Shown: positions 35,432 through 42,938, numbered from the stretch's first letter. The stretch is DNA of 64,000 nt from CALWZE01 sp036644375 (GCA_036644375.1 JAVXQD010000001.1:1-64000), one strand, 5' to 3'. Program-made: numbers and translations. Notes: a model not told the origin generated them from the sequence alone.

Positions 35432-35799
35432 CAATTTATCCCCGCAATACTTATGTATTTGACATCTATATTAAATTCTTCAGACGCTGTACCGCATGCA
35501 ATCGGCATTGCATGCTTTAAACCCGGATACTTTATTCTGAGAGAGGGTTATTTATTATTGCAATTTTTCATTATTAAAATTCACAGATATCAATAAAACG
35601 CGCCGACAGCGATTTAATCTTCAAAATATATAAAAAAGTGAGAGATTCAGATTCATATGCATTTTGGATGCTGCATTGGCGAGCAACGTGATTTATGTTA
35701 TTCCAAAAGGTATTATTAAGCAAGTATTATAATACGAATTCAACTAAAAGGAAAGGGAACAGCGTTTAATTTGCTGTTCCCTTTTCTGCTCATTTTAAA
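35432..35799. other. AT-rich gap
   Basis: Between two minus-strand genes. It carries the terminator at 35752-35785 and AT-rich sequence likely to include the flippase gene promoter. No gene was recognised. Confidence 0.4.
35752..35785. terminator. Terminator of the DUF1540 gene
   Basis: AAAGGGAACAGC (35752-35763) pairs with GCTGTTCCCTTT (35773-35784). T-rich ends lie on both sides. On the minus strand it lies just after the DUF1540 stop. Confidence 0.8.
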
Positions 35800-36012
35800 T
35801 TAAAAAAAAGTTTTTCGCTCGCAATCGAGATTTGTCGCCGGAACTTGATCACTGCAACGATAAGACTGGCAATCGGTACATGCGGCGAAGGGCTGCTCGC
35901 CTGCACATGAGCCGACACAGATACACTCAAGCGCGCAATAGTTCTCGTTTGAGCAGTGGTTTGCACAGTTGCTCACATTGCATTGGATATGATGATTAAC
36001 TTTATTCTGCAT
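35800..36012 (-). CDS. DUF1540 cysteine-rich small protein
   Basis: A 70-residue protein with 11 cysteines and a spacing (CNVSNCANHCSNENYC, then CICVGSC) typical of DUF1540, a probable metal-binding domain common in spore-forming and gut Clostridia. The C-terminal CTDCQSYRC is a further possible metal site. AAAGGAG lies 12 bases before the ATG. The metal and role are unknown. A 47-residue membrane protein gene precedes it. Confidence 0.8.
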   Translation of the reverse strand: MQNKVNHHIQCNVSNCANHCSNENYCALECICVGSCAGEQPFAACTDCQSYRCSDQVPATNLDCERKTFF

Positions 36013-36070
36013 AACAATTTAGCACTCCTTTTGACGTTTGTGCTATTGTTTGCAAATTTGAAAGCATTAT

Positions 36071-36214
36071 TCACTTTTTATTTTTTGTTTCGTCTTCTTT
36101 TAATGTAATATATTTATGATGATTTTTGCGCATAAAGCTCACGCCGCTGTCTGCCAAAAAATAAGCGGCAATCAGGCTCGCGATAACAGCCAAAAAACTT
36201 AAAATACCTTTCAT
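36071..36214 (-). CDS. 47-residue single-pass membrane protein
   Basis: A short gene on the minus strand: ATG at complement of 36212-36214, TGA at complement of 36071-36073. AAGGAGGAC lies about six bases upstream, a very strong ribosome binding site. The product starts MKGILSFLAVIASLIAAYFLA (one helix, about 3-22), then a basic and acidic tail with RKNHHKYITLKED. I do not recognise the family. It lies between the DUF1540 gene and the gene at 36247 in the same direction and may share their transcript. Confidence 0.65.
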   Translation of the reverse strand: MKGILSFLAVIASLIAAYFLADSGVSFMRKNHHKYITLKEDETKNKK

Positions 36215-36246
36215 AAACGTGTCCTCCTTGTGGTATATAAGTGAAA

Positions 36247-36825
36247 TTAATAAGAAACTGCCTTAAATTCTGCAAGGTTTTCGGAAGAAAAGATGAATGG
36301 TTCTGTCATTGGTGCAACTGCTCCGATATGAGAGAAATTTCCGGTACGCTTAAATTTGTAGATGTTTCCCTTCATAATATGCCCATTTGGAATTTCTGTT
36401 AAGTCGTACACCTCAAGCAAAAGCGAGGAGGGTACAATAAATCTAACGCCCCAATACCAGCCCTGCTCATCCGCACCGGCGTATTTGGTTATTGTAAGGG
36501 CGCACTCAAACGGCTTTTCATTGACGTAAACACGATACTCACGCGCTGCGTTGAGCACAACGGTTATCACATCTTGACTCTTCATCGGAAAAAAACAAAA
36601 GGACAAGGCTGCACAGCTGTCATCAAGGATATCATCCGATTCATGGAATACGGGGTCACGCTCGAAAACCTGCAAATCAAAAAGTACGCCTCTGCCGGTA
36701 ATAACCGCGCTTCGCGCATAGCAAAGCGGCTTAAAGCTGTCCTCCGCCCAGGGATAAAAGATTGTTTTGATGACAGGCATCGTATCCAGCCCGGGCTCGG
36801 ATTCTGAAATGCTTAATAAAAACAT
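36247..36825 (-). CDS. Uncharacterised protein, possible carbohydrate-binding (CBM9-like) fold
   Basis: A 192-residue soluble protein without a signal peptide. The order of strands (FYPWAEDSFKPLCYARSAVI, GRGVLFDLQVFERDP, then SCAALSFCFFP, ending GNIYKFKRTGNFSHIGAVAPM) recalls carbohydrate-binding family 9-like proteins, but the resemblance is weak. GAGGAA precedes the ATG. Its promoter (36858-36886) is bracketed by perfect inverted 10-mers, so it is probably tightly repressed. No regulator gene is adjacent. Treat the family call as tentative. Confidence 0.55.
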   Translation of the reverse strand: MFLLSISESEPGLDTMPVIKTIFYPWAEDSFKPLCYARSAVITGRGVLFDLQVFERDPVFHESDDILDDSCAALSFCFFPMKSQDVITVVLNAAREYRVYVNEKPFECALTITKYAGADEQGWYWGVRFIVPSSLLLEVYDLTEIPNGHIMKGNIYKFKRTGNFSHIGAVAPMTEPFIFSSENLAEFKAVSY

Positions 36826-36847
36826 TGATTATTCCTCAGCTCATTAT

Positions 36848-36929
36848 TTACATCGTCAGTATAGCACATTTTATTTTTTTTAGCAAAAAACGATGTAAAA
36901 ACTTGCGTATACAGAAATGGTACATCGTA
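36848..36929 (-). promoter_or_regulatory. Promoter bracketed by inverted operator repeats
   Basis: Minus-strand promoter: -35 TTGCTA (complement of 36881-36886), 17 bases ending TGC, -10 TATACT (complement of 36858-36863). TTTACATCGT at 36848-36857 touches the -10, and its exact inverse ACGATGTAAA at 36890-36899 lies just upstream of the -35, 42 bp centre to centre. A third copy of the core TACATCGT is at 36921-36928. Confidence 0.65.
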
Positions 36930-37168
36930 TTTACCACACAGTCAACAATTCAAAAGCAAAATTTTGATTTTGTTCACAATATGAGGATAAAGATTACTGA
37001 ACGAGATATGAATTCAGAGATGCATCTATAATTTTTCGAATTTCTGCAATCGCAGCTTGTTTTCATTTTACTGTTCTCCGCAGCAACTTTTTGGGGAATT
37101 TAAAAAGTGCATTCCATTGACATGAAATAATATTTAAAATCCGGTGCGAACAGGTCTTGCTAATATAA

Positions 37169-37204
37169 AAAAGTCTATTTCCCTTAGGCGGGAGATAGAC
37201 TTTT
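37169..37204 (-). terminator. Terminator of tRNA-Arg
   Basis: AAAAGTCTATTTCCC (37169-37183) pairs with GGGAGATAGACTTTT (37190-37204). On the minus strand it begins two bases past the tRNA 3' end and ends in a T run. Confidence 0.85.
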
Positions 37205-37205
37205 C

Positions 37206-37282
37206 TGGCGCGCTTGAGGGGATTCGAACCTCCGGCTTCGTCCTTAGGAGGGACGCACTCTATCCAGCTGAGTTACAAGCGC
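37206..37282 (-). tRNA. tRNA-Arg (anticodon CCU)
   Basis: A 77-base tRNA including an encoded CCA end. The acceptor stem GCGCTTG/CAAGCGC is perfect. The D-arm is ACTC...GAGT. The anticodon stem CGTCC/GGACG encloses the loop CTCCTAA, giving anticodon CCU (reads AGG). The T-loop TTCGAAT is present. One A-C mismatch is seen in the T-stem. A terminator follows directly. Confidence 0.92.
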
Positions 37283-37606
37283 ATATTTGGTTTTTGAATA
37301 ATGCTATCCTCAAATTTGCAGTCGGTAAAGAGCATTATGATAGGAAAACACTCAAAATTAATTGAGTCAAAGAGAGGATACCCCTTGCTGCAAGACTTGT
37401 TTTGGGATTTAATCGAGCAATAGGGCAACGCAATAATGCAACCATAAAATAATATCACATTTCAACTAAAAAATCCAATATAAAAATCATGCAAACATAT
37501 TAAATTTATGATACAATACAAAAGTACGAGCATGACGGCTTATGAAAAGCCGCCGCGCAAAGAGAATATTTGCGCAGCGATGCCATTTTGAAAGGATATT
37601 GAATTT
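37283..37606. other. Gap between tRNA-Arg and the DUF3842 gene
   Basis: A plus-strand frame at 37337-37423 encodes 28 residues (MIGKHSKLIESKRGY..., ending LIEQ) that look protein-like but have no ribosome binding site. It may be a remnant of a lost gene. A palindromic GGCTTATGAAAAGCC lies near 37538. No intact gene is seen. Confidence 0.35.
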
Positions 37607-38029
37607 TTGAAAATTGTAATTATAGATGGTCAGGGCGGAAGCATCGGCAAGGCTATCGTCGATCAGCTCAAAAAAAATGTGACCGCATATGAGTTGACCG
37701 CAATCGGAACAAACAGCATTGCAGCCTCAAACATGCTGAAAGCGGGCGCCGATAATGTTGCGACGGGTGAAAATCCCGTTATTGTTGCATGTGCGGAAGC
37801 GGATATAATTTGCGGACCGATAGGGATAATACAAGCCAATGCGCTGTTGGGTGAGATAACGCCCGCAATGTCGCTGGCAGTGAGTGAAAGCCACGCAAAA
37901 AAGGTGCTTATACCGATGTCAAAGTGCAGGATAAGCGTTGTCGGAACGCAGAACATGGGTCTCTCGGACTATATTAAACTTTTGGTAGAGGAAGTTAAAA
38001 TTGCGATTGCGGAGATTGAGTCAAAGTGA
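37607..38029 (+). CDS. DUF3842 protein
   Basis: A 140-residue protein of the DUF3842 family, with a Rossmann-like start IVIIDGQGGSIGKAIV (about 3-18) and conserved ICGPIGII (68-75) and KVLIPMSKCRISVVGT (99-114). The function is unknown. The start is a TTG, with GAAAGGA about 12 bases upstream. It precedes the cbiQ-cbiO pair by 96 bases in the same direction, a link worth testing for a role in metal or cofactor handling. Confidence 0.8.
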   Translation: MKIVIIDGQGGSIGKAIVDQLKKNVTAYELTAIGTNSIAASNMLKAGADNVATGENPVIVACAEADIICGPIGIIQANALLGEITPAMSLAVSESHAKKVLIPMSKCRISVVGTQNMGLSDYIKLLVEEVKIAIAEIESK

Positions 38030-38125
38030 TTTTGCCTGAGCACACACCATGAAGGCGTTGGTCGGCAATTCAAGCGAAAGCTTGGATTGCCGTTTGTTTT
38101 ATTTGAAAAACAGAGGGGATGGTGA

Positions 38126-38941
38126 ATGGTCATGGCGGATATGAAAAGCAAGGTTCAGGAGTTGTACTCGCTTGAGCAGCTTGCCTCAAAGCACACGGTA
38201 ATCCACAGGCTTCACCCAATGGCAAAGTTTTTGACAGCTGTCGCGCTCATAGTCACAACGGTTTCATTCGGTCGCTATGATTTTTTACGCCTGCTGCCTT
38301 ATTTGTTTTATACATTCATTATAATGGCGCTCTCGGAAATTTCTCATGGCACTATACTCAAGCGCTTTTTGCTCGCGCTTCCGTTTTGTGCCATGGCAGG
38401 AATCAGCAATATTATATTCGACCGAAAAACCGCAATGGTGATTGGCGGGATAGCGATTAGCTACGGTGTTCTATCGCTGTTTACGATAATGCTCAAGGCA
38501 TATCTATGCGTTACGTCGGTGCTTATTCTTATCGCGACAACACCTATAAGTCAGATAACCGCCTCCATGCGCGCAGTGCATATACCAAAGATTTTTGTGA
38601 CACTGTTCGAGCTTACCTATCGTTATATAGGGACTCTTTTGGAGGAGGCCGGGTCAATGCACATGGCGTATATGCTTCGCTCACCTGACAAAAAAGGCGT
38701 GGATATGAAGCATATGGGAAGCTTTGTGGGGCAGCTTCTGCTCAGAAGCTTTGACCGCTCTGAGCGCGTTTACGATGCGATGAAATGCCGTGGGTACGGA
38801 AATGGATCGGACAGGCAGGCTAAAAACGCCATGTTCATTTCGGATTGGCTTTACTTGATTATTGTGGTGGGACTGTGTGTGCTGTTTCGGGCCGTTGATG
38901 TTCCCGCAGTGGTGTCTTTATGGATAGGCAGGGGGATTTGA
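38126..38941 (+). CDS. cbiQ: ECF transporter T component, CbiQ type
   Basis: A 271-residue membrane subunit of an energy-coupling-factor importer for cobalt or nickel. It has five or six hydrophobic helices. The cytoplasmic coupling segment RSFDRSERVYDAMKCRGY (about 212-229) is the EcfT/CbiQ signature that contacts the ATPase grooves. AGAGGGG lies seven bases before the ATG. It is followed one base later by cbiO. No S component is adjacent; the only CbiM-type gene in the window is 21 kb downstream. Confidence 0.88.
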   Translation: MVMADMKSKVQELYSLEQLASKHTVIHRLHPMAKFLTAVALIVTTVSFGRYDFLRLLPYLFYTFIIMALSEISHGTILKRFLLALPFCAMAGISNIIFDRKTAMVIGGIAISYGVLSLFTIMLKAYLCVTSVLILIATTPISQITASMRAVHIPKIFVTLFELTYRYIGTLLEEAGSMHMAYMLRSPDKKGVDMKHMGSFVGQLLLRSFDRSERVYDAMKCRGYGNGSDRQAKNAMFISDWLYLIIVVGLCVLFRAVDVPAVVSLWIGRGI

Positions 38942-38942
38942 A

Positions 38943-39659
38943 ATGATAAAAATCGACAATTTAACGGTGTGTTATCCCGATGGCACAAAAGCTGTTGACA
39001 GCCTGTCGTTTGAGGCTGCAGACGGAGAGAGCATTGCTCTTGTCGGGGCAAACGGAGCGGGCAAGTCGACGCTGTTTATGACCCTTGTCGGAGTTTTGCC
39101 GATAAGCTCCGGAGCGGTTACCGTTGACGGTACAGACCTCAATAAGAATACGATTAACGAAATACGAAAAAAGATCGGGATCGTTTTTCAAAATCCGGAT
39201 GACCAGCTTTTCATGCCGCGCATTTACGATGATGTTGCGTTTGGCCTTCGAAACAGCGGCATGGAGGAGAGCGATATTGAAAAACGCGTGCACCACGCGC
39301 TTGACCATTTTAATATTATGCATCTTGCAGAGCGGTCACCGCTTAAGCTTTCCGGCGGAGAAAAGCGAGTCTGTGCAATGGCAACGGTGCTTGCCATGCG
39401 TCCGTCGGAGTTCCTTTTTGATGAGCCCTCTTCGTTTCTCGATCCGCGTGCGAGAAGAAATACGATTGAGCTGATGAAGTCAATAAAGCAGACAAAAATT
39501 ATAGCCACTCATGACCTCAGACTCGCGGTCGATACCTGCGACAGAGTTCTGGTTCTGAAAAAGGGCAGACTTTTTGCGAGCGGGACTCCCGGAGAGATTT
39601 TATTCGATATAGAGCTTATGAATGCAAGCGGCCTTGAAGCGATCGGTCTTGACAACTGA
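38943..39659 (+). CDS. cbiO: ECF transporter ATPase, CbiO type
   Basis: A 238-residue ATPase energising the CbiQ-containing importer. Walker A is GANGAGKST (35-43), the Q-loop is FQNPDDQLF (the D-D-Q-L pattern is typical of ECF ATPases), the signature is LSGGEKR, and Walker B ends FDEPSSFLDP. The length is near the family minimum. It starts one base after cbiQ and is followed by a weak terminator. The neighbouring CooT-type gene favours nickel; cobalt is the other candidate. Confidence 0.92.
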   Translation: MIKIDNLTVCYPDGTKAVDSLSFEAADGESIALVGANGAGKSTLFMTLVGVLPISSGAVTVDGTDLNKNTINEIRKKIGIVFQNPDDQLFMPRIYDDVAFGLRNSGMEESDIEKRVHHALDHFNIMHLAERSPLKLSGGEKRVCAMATVLAMRPSEFLFDEPSSFLDPRARRNTIELMKSIKQTKIIATHDLRLAVDTCDRVLVLKKGRLFASGTPGEILFDIELMNASGLEAIGLDN

Positions 39660-39732
39660 CAAAGAAGATTTTAAACACAATATATCGTCTGTTCTAACAG
39701 GATGTTCACATTATTATTGACAGATTTAATCT

Positions 39733-39766
39733 AAGGCGCTGACACAATTGTTAACGCCTTGTTTAC
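39733..39766 (+). terminator. Probable terminator of cbiQO
   Basis: AAGGCG (39733-39738) pairs with CGCCTT (39755-39760) around a loop with its own AATTGTT-type pairing, followed by GTTTACTATTT. The stem is short, so readthrough is possible. Confidence 0.4.
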
Positions 39767-39776
39767 TATTTCAGAC

Positions 39777-39805
39777 TTGTGAAAAAATAAACAATGTGCT
39801 ATAAT
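39777..39805 (+). promoter_or_regulatory. Strong promoter of the His-rich/cooT pair
   Basis: -35 TTGTGA (39777-39782), 17-base spacer ending TGC, -10 TATAAT (39800-39805). It gives the metal-binding pair expression independent of cbiQO. Confidence 0.7.
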
Positions 39806-39862
39806 ATCTGTGCTTGAAAACAAGCGAATATCACAAAAACAAGCCGTAAAGGAGAAAATATT

Positions 39863-40171
39863 ATGCATGAGGGACATCACGACCACTGCTGCAGCGGAGA
39901 GCTTGAGCACACACATTCACATGGGGAATGCGGTTGCTGCAATGGTGCAAATGACGCAGCGACTGCAGGGGCAGGAGAGACTGTTGCGCTGCTCGAATAT
40001 ATGCTAAAGCACAATGAGCACCACACGATAGAACTTGAAGGAACCAAGCAACAGCTTGCGACAATGGGTCTCGGCGATGCGGCAAAGCAGATGGATGAGG
40101 TTATCGGAGACTATCAAAAAGGAAATGTGCGTCTGGCCGCTGTGCTTGCGGCAATTAAAAGCGCGCTTTGA
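39863..40171 (+). CDS. His/Cys-rich small protein, probable metal binding
   Basis: A 102-residue protein in two parts. The first 26 residues hold seven His and five Cys (HHDHCC, then HTHSHGECGCC), an obvious Ni, Co or Zn binding tail. The rest (about 35-102) is helical, with a HNEHH patch near 51 and no membrane segment. AAAGGAG precedes the ATG. It sits between cbiO and the CooT-type gene, with its own promoter. By analogy to His-rich nickel storage or chaperone tails (as in HypB or SlyD), it may hold nickel or cobalt for enzyme maturation; this is inferred. Confidence 0.7.
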   Translation: MHEGHHDHCCSGELEHTHSHGECGCCNGANDAATAGAGETVALLEYMLKHNEHHTIELEGTKQQLATMGLGDAAKQMDEVIGDYQKGNVRLAAVLAAIKSAL

Positions 40172-40210
40172 TTTTGCTTGGAGCCGTAAATTTGAAAGGG
40201 GAGAACGCGT

Positions 40211-40402
40211 ATGTGCTTATCCGCTGTTTACAATAAAAGTTCTGAAGAAAACAATCTGCTCTGCAAAAATGTTATGAAAATCAATATTGACGGAGAGAAA
40301 ATCAGATTGCTTGATATTATGCAGAGCGAGACTAATCTTATCGGCAAAATCGTTTCGGCAGATTTGGTAAACGGTGTCGTAATTGTTGACTGTCAGGCAT
40401 AA
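40211..40402 (+). CDS. cooT: CooT-family nickel-binding protein
   Basis: A 63-residue protein with the CooT pattern: MCLSAVY start with the conserved Cys2, a KINIDGEKIRLLDI strand region and a late LIGKIVSADLVNGVVIV. In Rhodospirillum rubrum, CooT is a small dimer binding one Ni(II) through Cys2 and takes part in CO dehydrogenase maturation. GGGGAG precedes the ATG. It follows the His-rich gene by 39 bases and lies 2.7 kb from cooC and the acetyl-CoA synthase genes, which fits a nickel-delivery role. Confidence 0.75.
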   Translation: MCLSAVYNKSSEENNLLCKNVMKINIDGEKIRLLDIMQSETNLIGKIVSADLVNGVVIVDCQA

Positions 40403-40415
40403 TGCCTGTGAGATG

Positions 40416-40453
40416 CAATCGGAGCGCGATTCAAAATATTGCAGCTCCGATTG
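40416..40453. terminator. Possible terminator between cooT and the amidohydrolase gene
   Basis: CAATCGGAGC (40416-40425) pairs perfectly with GCTCCGATTG (40444-40453), with an 18-base loop. There is no clear T run. It lies between two convergent genes. Confidence 0.4.
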
Positions 40454-40576
40454 TCCTTGCTGCAATGCCTCCTGCAAAGGCCGGTATCCGTTTAAACACC
40501 GGTCATGCATCATGGCCGGCATTTAGAGCAACAGCAGGGACTGCACATCCGGCTAAAGGATTTCCATTTGCGGGAG

Positions 40577-41431
40577 TCAATGCCGCGCAAATCTCTGCAT
40601 TACATCCCTCTGCGCCTGTTCAAGCAGTGCAATCGGATAACCCATAGACTCAAAACATCGCTTCTCGTCTGCGACGCCGGTCGGGTGAGGCACCCGGTAT
40701 GCTCCGGCATCACTTCCGCAGGCGATAGTGACACCGCTCTTTATGCATTTTTCCGTGAAAGCCAGATGCTCTGCATGAATGCGCCCGGTGACATTCTGCG
40801 GAAATCGGTCGTCGTCAATCAGGTTTTTCACCGTTGCGAAGGTCGGAACAAAGATTGCCCCTGTTTGCACAAACAGGTCAGCGCAGTCAGCCGAGACAAA
40901 ATTTCCGTGTTCAATGCTGTCGGCACCGCATTCAAGAGCGGTGTAAACCGCTCTGCCATTTGCGTGGACCATTACCGAAAAGCCCTCATCATGCGCAATG
41001 TGAATCAGTTCTTTTGCTGTCGGCATATCAAGGGGTGCGCATGACAGGCGTCCGTACACGTTAAAGTCCATGATGCCCGACATCATTATTTTTATAAAAT
41101 CCCCGCGCTGTGCCTTAACCTCATCGACGAGGGCGCGGAATTCCAAAATGGAATCAAAGCTTTTTCCGACAATTCCACCGTACAGTCCCTTTTTGTGAAT
41201 CGCAAAAATCGGCGTGCGGTAATCAATGCCATATTCGGGTGCAATTTCCCGCGCAAAAACCGAAACTCCGAGAGAGTCTCCGCCATCGCGGAAAAAACTC
41301 ACCCCGGCATTTTTATACAGTGCTAATTTTGAGCGGACATCGAGCTTATCTACGCCATATTTGTGGAGCGCAACTGCGTTCCTATAGCTTTTGCCATCCA
41401 TGAAAATATGTCCGTGACATTCTCCGAGCAT
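40577..41431 (-). CDS. Amidohydrolase-superfamily protein
   Basis: A 284-residue metal-dependent hydrolase of the amidohydrolase superfamily. It begins almost at the metal motif (HGH, residues 6-8). Other ligands visible are the lysine in FIKIMMSG (likely carboxylated), VMVHANG, SIEHG and GSDAG. The beta-sandwich domain formed by N- and C-terminal extensions in most relatives is absent at both ends, so this is a stripped-down barrel. The substrate is unknown. It is transcribed opposite to its neighbours, and no pathway link is seen. Loss of a C-terminal segment by frameshift is possible but not shown. Confidence 0.7.
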   Translation of the reverse strand: MLGECHGHIFMDGKSYRNAVALHKYGVDKLDVRSKLALYKNAGVSFFRDGGDSLGVSVFAREIAPEYGIDYRTPIFAIHKKGLYGGIVGKSFDSILEFRALVDEVKAQRGDFIKIMMSGIMDFNVYGRLSCAPLDMPTAKELIHIAHDEGFSVMVHANGRAVYTALECGADSIEHGNFVSADCADLFVQTGAIFVPTFATVKNLIDDDRFPQNVTGRIHAEHLAFTEKCIKSGVTIACGSDAGAYRVPHPTGVADEKRCFESMGYPIALLEQAQRDVMQRFARH

Positions 41432-41567
41432 TGGCGTTCACCTGCTTTTTATGAGATTAGCCTAAAATTCACGAGTCTATTGATTAGTTTAGCCCAAATT
41501 ACAAAAAAGTCAAAATATTTCTGTCGGCAATTACAAAATAACTGCGTGTATTTTGAGCCTGTTTAGG

Positions 41568-41597
41568 TTGCAAGATGATTGCCGAATGGTGTAATAT
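41568..41597 (+). promoter_or_regulatory. Candidate promoter of the metF/acs cluster
   Basis: -35 TTGCAA (41568-41573), 18-base spacer, -10 TAATAT (41592-41597), about 55 bases before the 74-residue gene that heads the cluster. An overlapping TATAAT at 41595-41600 is an alternative -10. Confidence 0.45.
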
Positions 41598-41652
41598 AAT
41601 AGTGAACAACTTATTTGTTTGCAATGGACTCTGCAATGGTAAAAGGTGAGAT

Positions 41653-41877
41653 ATGGGAAAGTATGAAATGATTCGTGAGATATTCAATAAATGCAGCGGA
41701 AACCAGATGAGAGATGTGTTTTTTGACGAGGTTGAAACGGATGATCCTGTAGGATATGTCCGCGAGTCATGTGAGGACAGGTCTGCGAAAATTGAGTGCA
41801 CAGAGGAAAACGGGGATGTCATTGTCACGGTAGAGGCACCCGGACTAAAGCAGAGGTTTTCGTTTACCGAGATTTAG
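41653..41877 (+). CDS. Small acidic protein heading the C1 cluster, uncharacterised
   Basis: A 74-residue protein I cannot name. It starts MGKYEMIREIFNKCSGNQMRD and ends with a beta-rich DVIVTVEAPGLKQRFSFTEI. Two cysteines (in NKCSG and RESCED) and many acidic residues are present. AAAAGGTG lies upstream of its ATG, and a candidate promoter precedes it. It is the first gene in line with metF, 158 bases ahead. MetF partners such as MetV are missing here, so a small MetF-associated function is possible but unproven. Confidence 0.6.
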   Translation: MGKYEMIREIFNKCSGNQMRDVFFDEVETDDPVGYVRESCEDRSAKIECTEENGDVIVTVEAPGLKQRFSFTEI

Positions 41878-42035
41878 CATAATCGGTTGAGCTGTGTTTT
41901 CTCTGCTCTGCAGGAGATGGCGGGGCAGGGTCTCTGCCCGATAAAGCCGCACCGATAAATACGGTTAATATTCCGGGCTGCGTCACAATTGAGCAGACAG
42001 ATCCGGGTATCAATAAAACAGAAATAATTTTAGGA

Positions 42036-42917
42036 GTGTTTGTTATGAGAATCACAGATGTATTTGAAGAGAGAATGTCTTTTTCGTTCGAAGTATTTCC
42101 GCCCAAGGCTGAGCAGCCGATAGAGCCGTTGCTCAATACGCTGGACGAGCTTTATAAATTCAAGCCCGATTTTATCAGCTGCACCTATGGAGCCGGCGGT
42201 TCAAATGCCGGGCGCAATGTTGAAATCTGCAAATCAATTCAGGACAGCGGAAAATCTCTTGCAGTCACGCATTTTACCTGCATCGGACATACAAGGGAAA
42301 CCATAAAAGAGCAGCTCGACCATTATCTCTCAATCGGCGTCAACCATATTCTCGCCCTTCGCGGAGATTTGCCCGCAGGCTGGGAGGGAACGCGCGGCGA
42401 CTTTGCGCATGCTAACGAGCTTGTCGCATTTATTCGCGAGACATACGGCGATAAATTTACAATCGCAGTGAGCGGTGCACCTGAAAAACACATTCAGGCA
42501 AACAGCTTTGAAGAGGACATAGCTCATCTTCGTGTAAAGCAAGACTGCGGAGCGGATTTTATCATGACTCAGCTCTGCTTTGATGACGATCAGTTTGAGC
42601 GTTGGCTTGAGCAGATTCGCTATGCGGGTATAACACTTCCCGTTGACGTGGGCATTATGCCTGTTTTGAACAAGGACGCATGCATACGCATGGCTCTTTC
42701 AATGAACGGCTGCGCAATTCCGCGTGAGCTTGCCGAAATTATCAGCCGCTATTACAACGATCCGGACGGATTCCGCAAAGCCGGTATGGAATTTACAGTC
42801 AAGCAGATTAACAGAGGTCTGTGCATGGGCATTGACGGACTTCATATTTATGCGCTCAATAAGCACGAGGCGATTGCCGAGCTGATGAACGCATCCGGAA
42901 TCCGCACAATTATTTAA
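42036..42917 (+). CDS. metF: 5,10-methylenetetrahydrofolate reductase
   Basis: A 293-residue flavin barrel enzyme reducing methylene-THF to methyl-THF, the last step of the methyl branch of the Wood-Ljungdahl pathway. Family segments are SFEVFPPKAEQ (about 12-22), TCIGHT and LRGDLPAGW, with the late QLCFDDDQFERW. The length matches the stand-alone catalytic MetF. In many acetogens MetF pairs with MetV; no metV is present in the window. AGGAG lies about ten bases before the ATG. cooC follows 21 bases after its stop. Confidence 0.93.
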   Translation: MFVMRITDVFEERMSFSFEVFPPKAEQPIEPLLNTLDELYKFKPDFISCTYGAGGSNAGRNVEICKSIQDSGKSLAVTHFTCIGHTRETIKEQLDHYLSIGVNHILALRGDLPAGWEGTRGDFAHANELVAFIRETYGDKFTIAVSGAPEKHIQANSFEEDIAHLRVKQDCGADFIMTQLCFDDDQFERWLEQIRYAGITLPVDVGIMPVLNKDACIRMALSMNGCAIPRELAEIISRYYNDPDGFRKAGMEFTVKQINRGLCMGIDGLHIYALNKHEAIAELMNASGIRTII

Positions 42918-42938
42918 TCCGATAAGGGGACACAAAAA

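Larger units (their letters stand above)
36826..37205. other. Regulatory and intergenic region upstream of the 36247 gene
   Basis: It contains the promoter and operator repeats (36848-36929) and the tRNA terminator (37169-37204). The remainder (36930-37165) is AT-rich, with no gene recognised. Confidence 0.55.

Noticed and set aside
40402..40647. 81-residue Ala/Pro-rich plus-strand frame after cooT
   Set aside because: It overlaps the amidohydrolase gene on the other strand, lacks a ribosome binding site, and has low-complexity composition typical of shadow frames.
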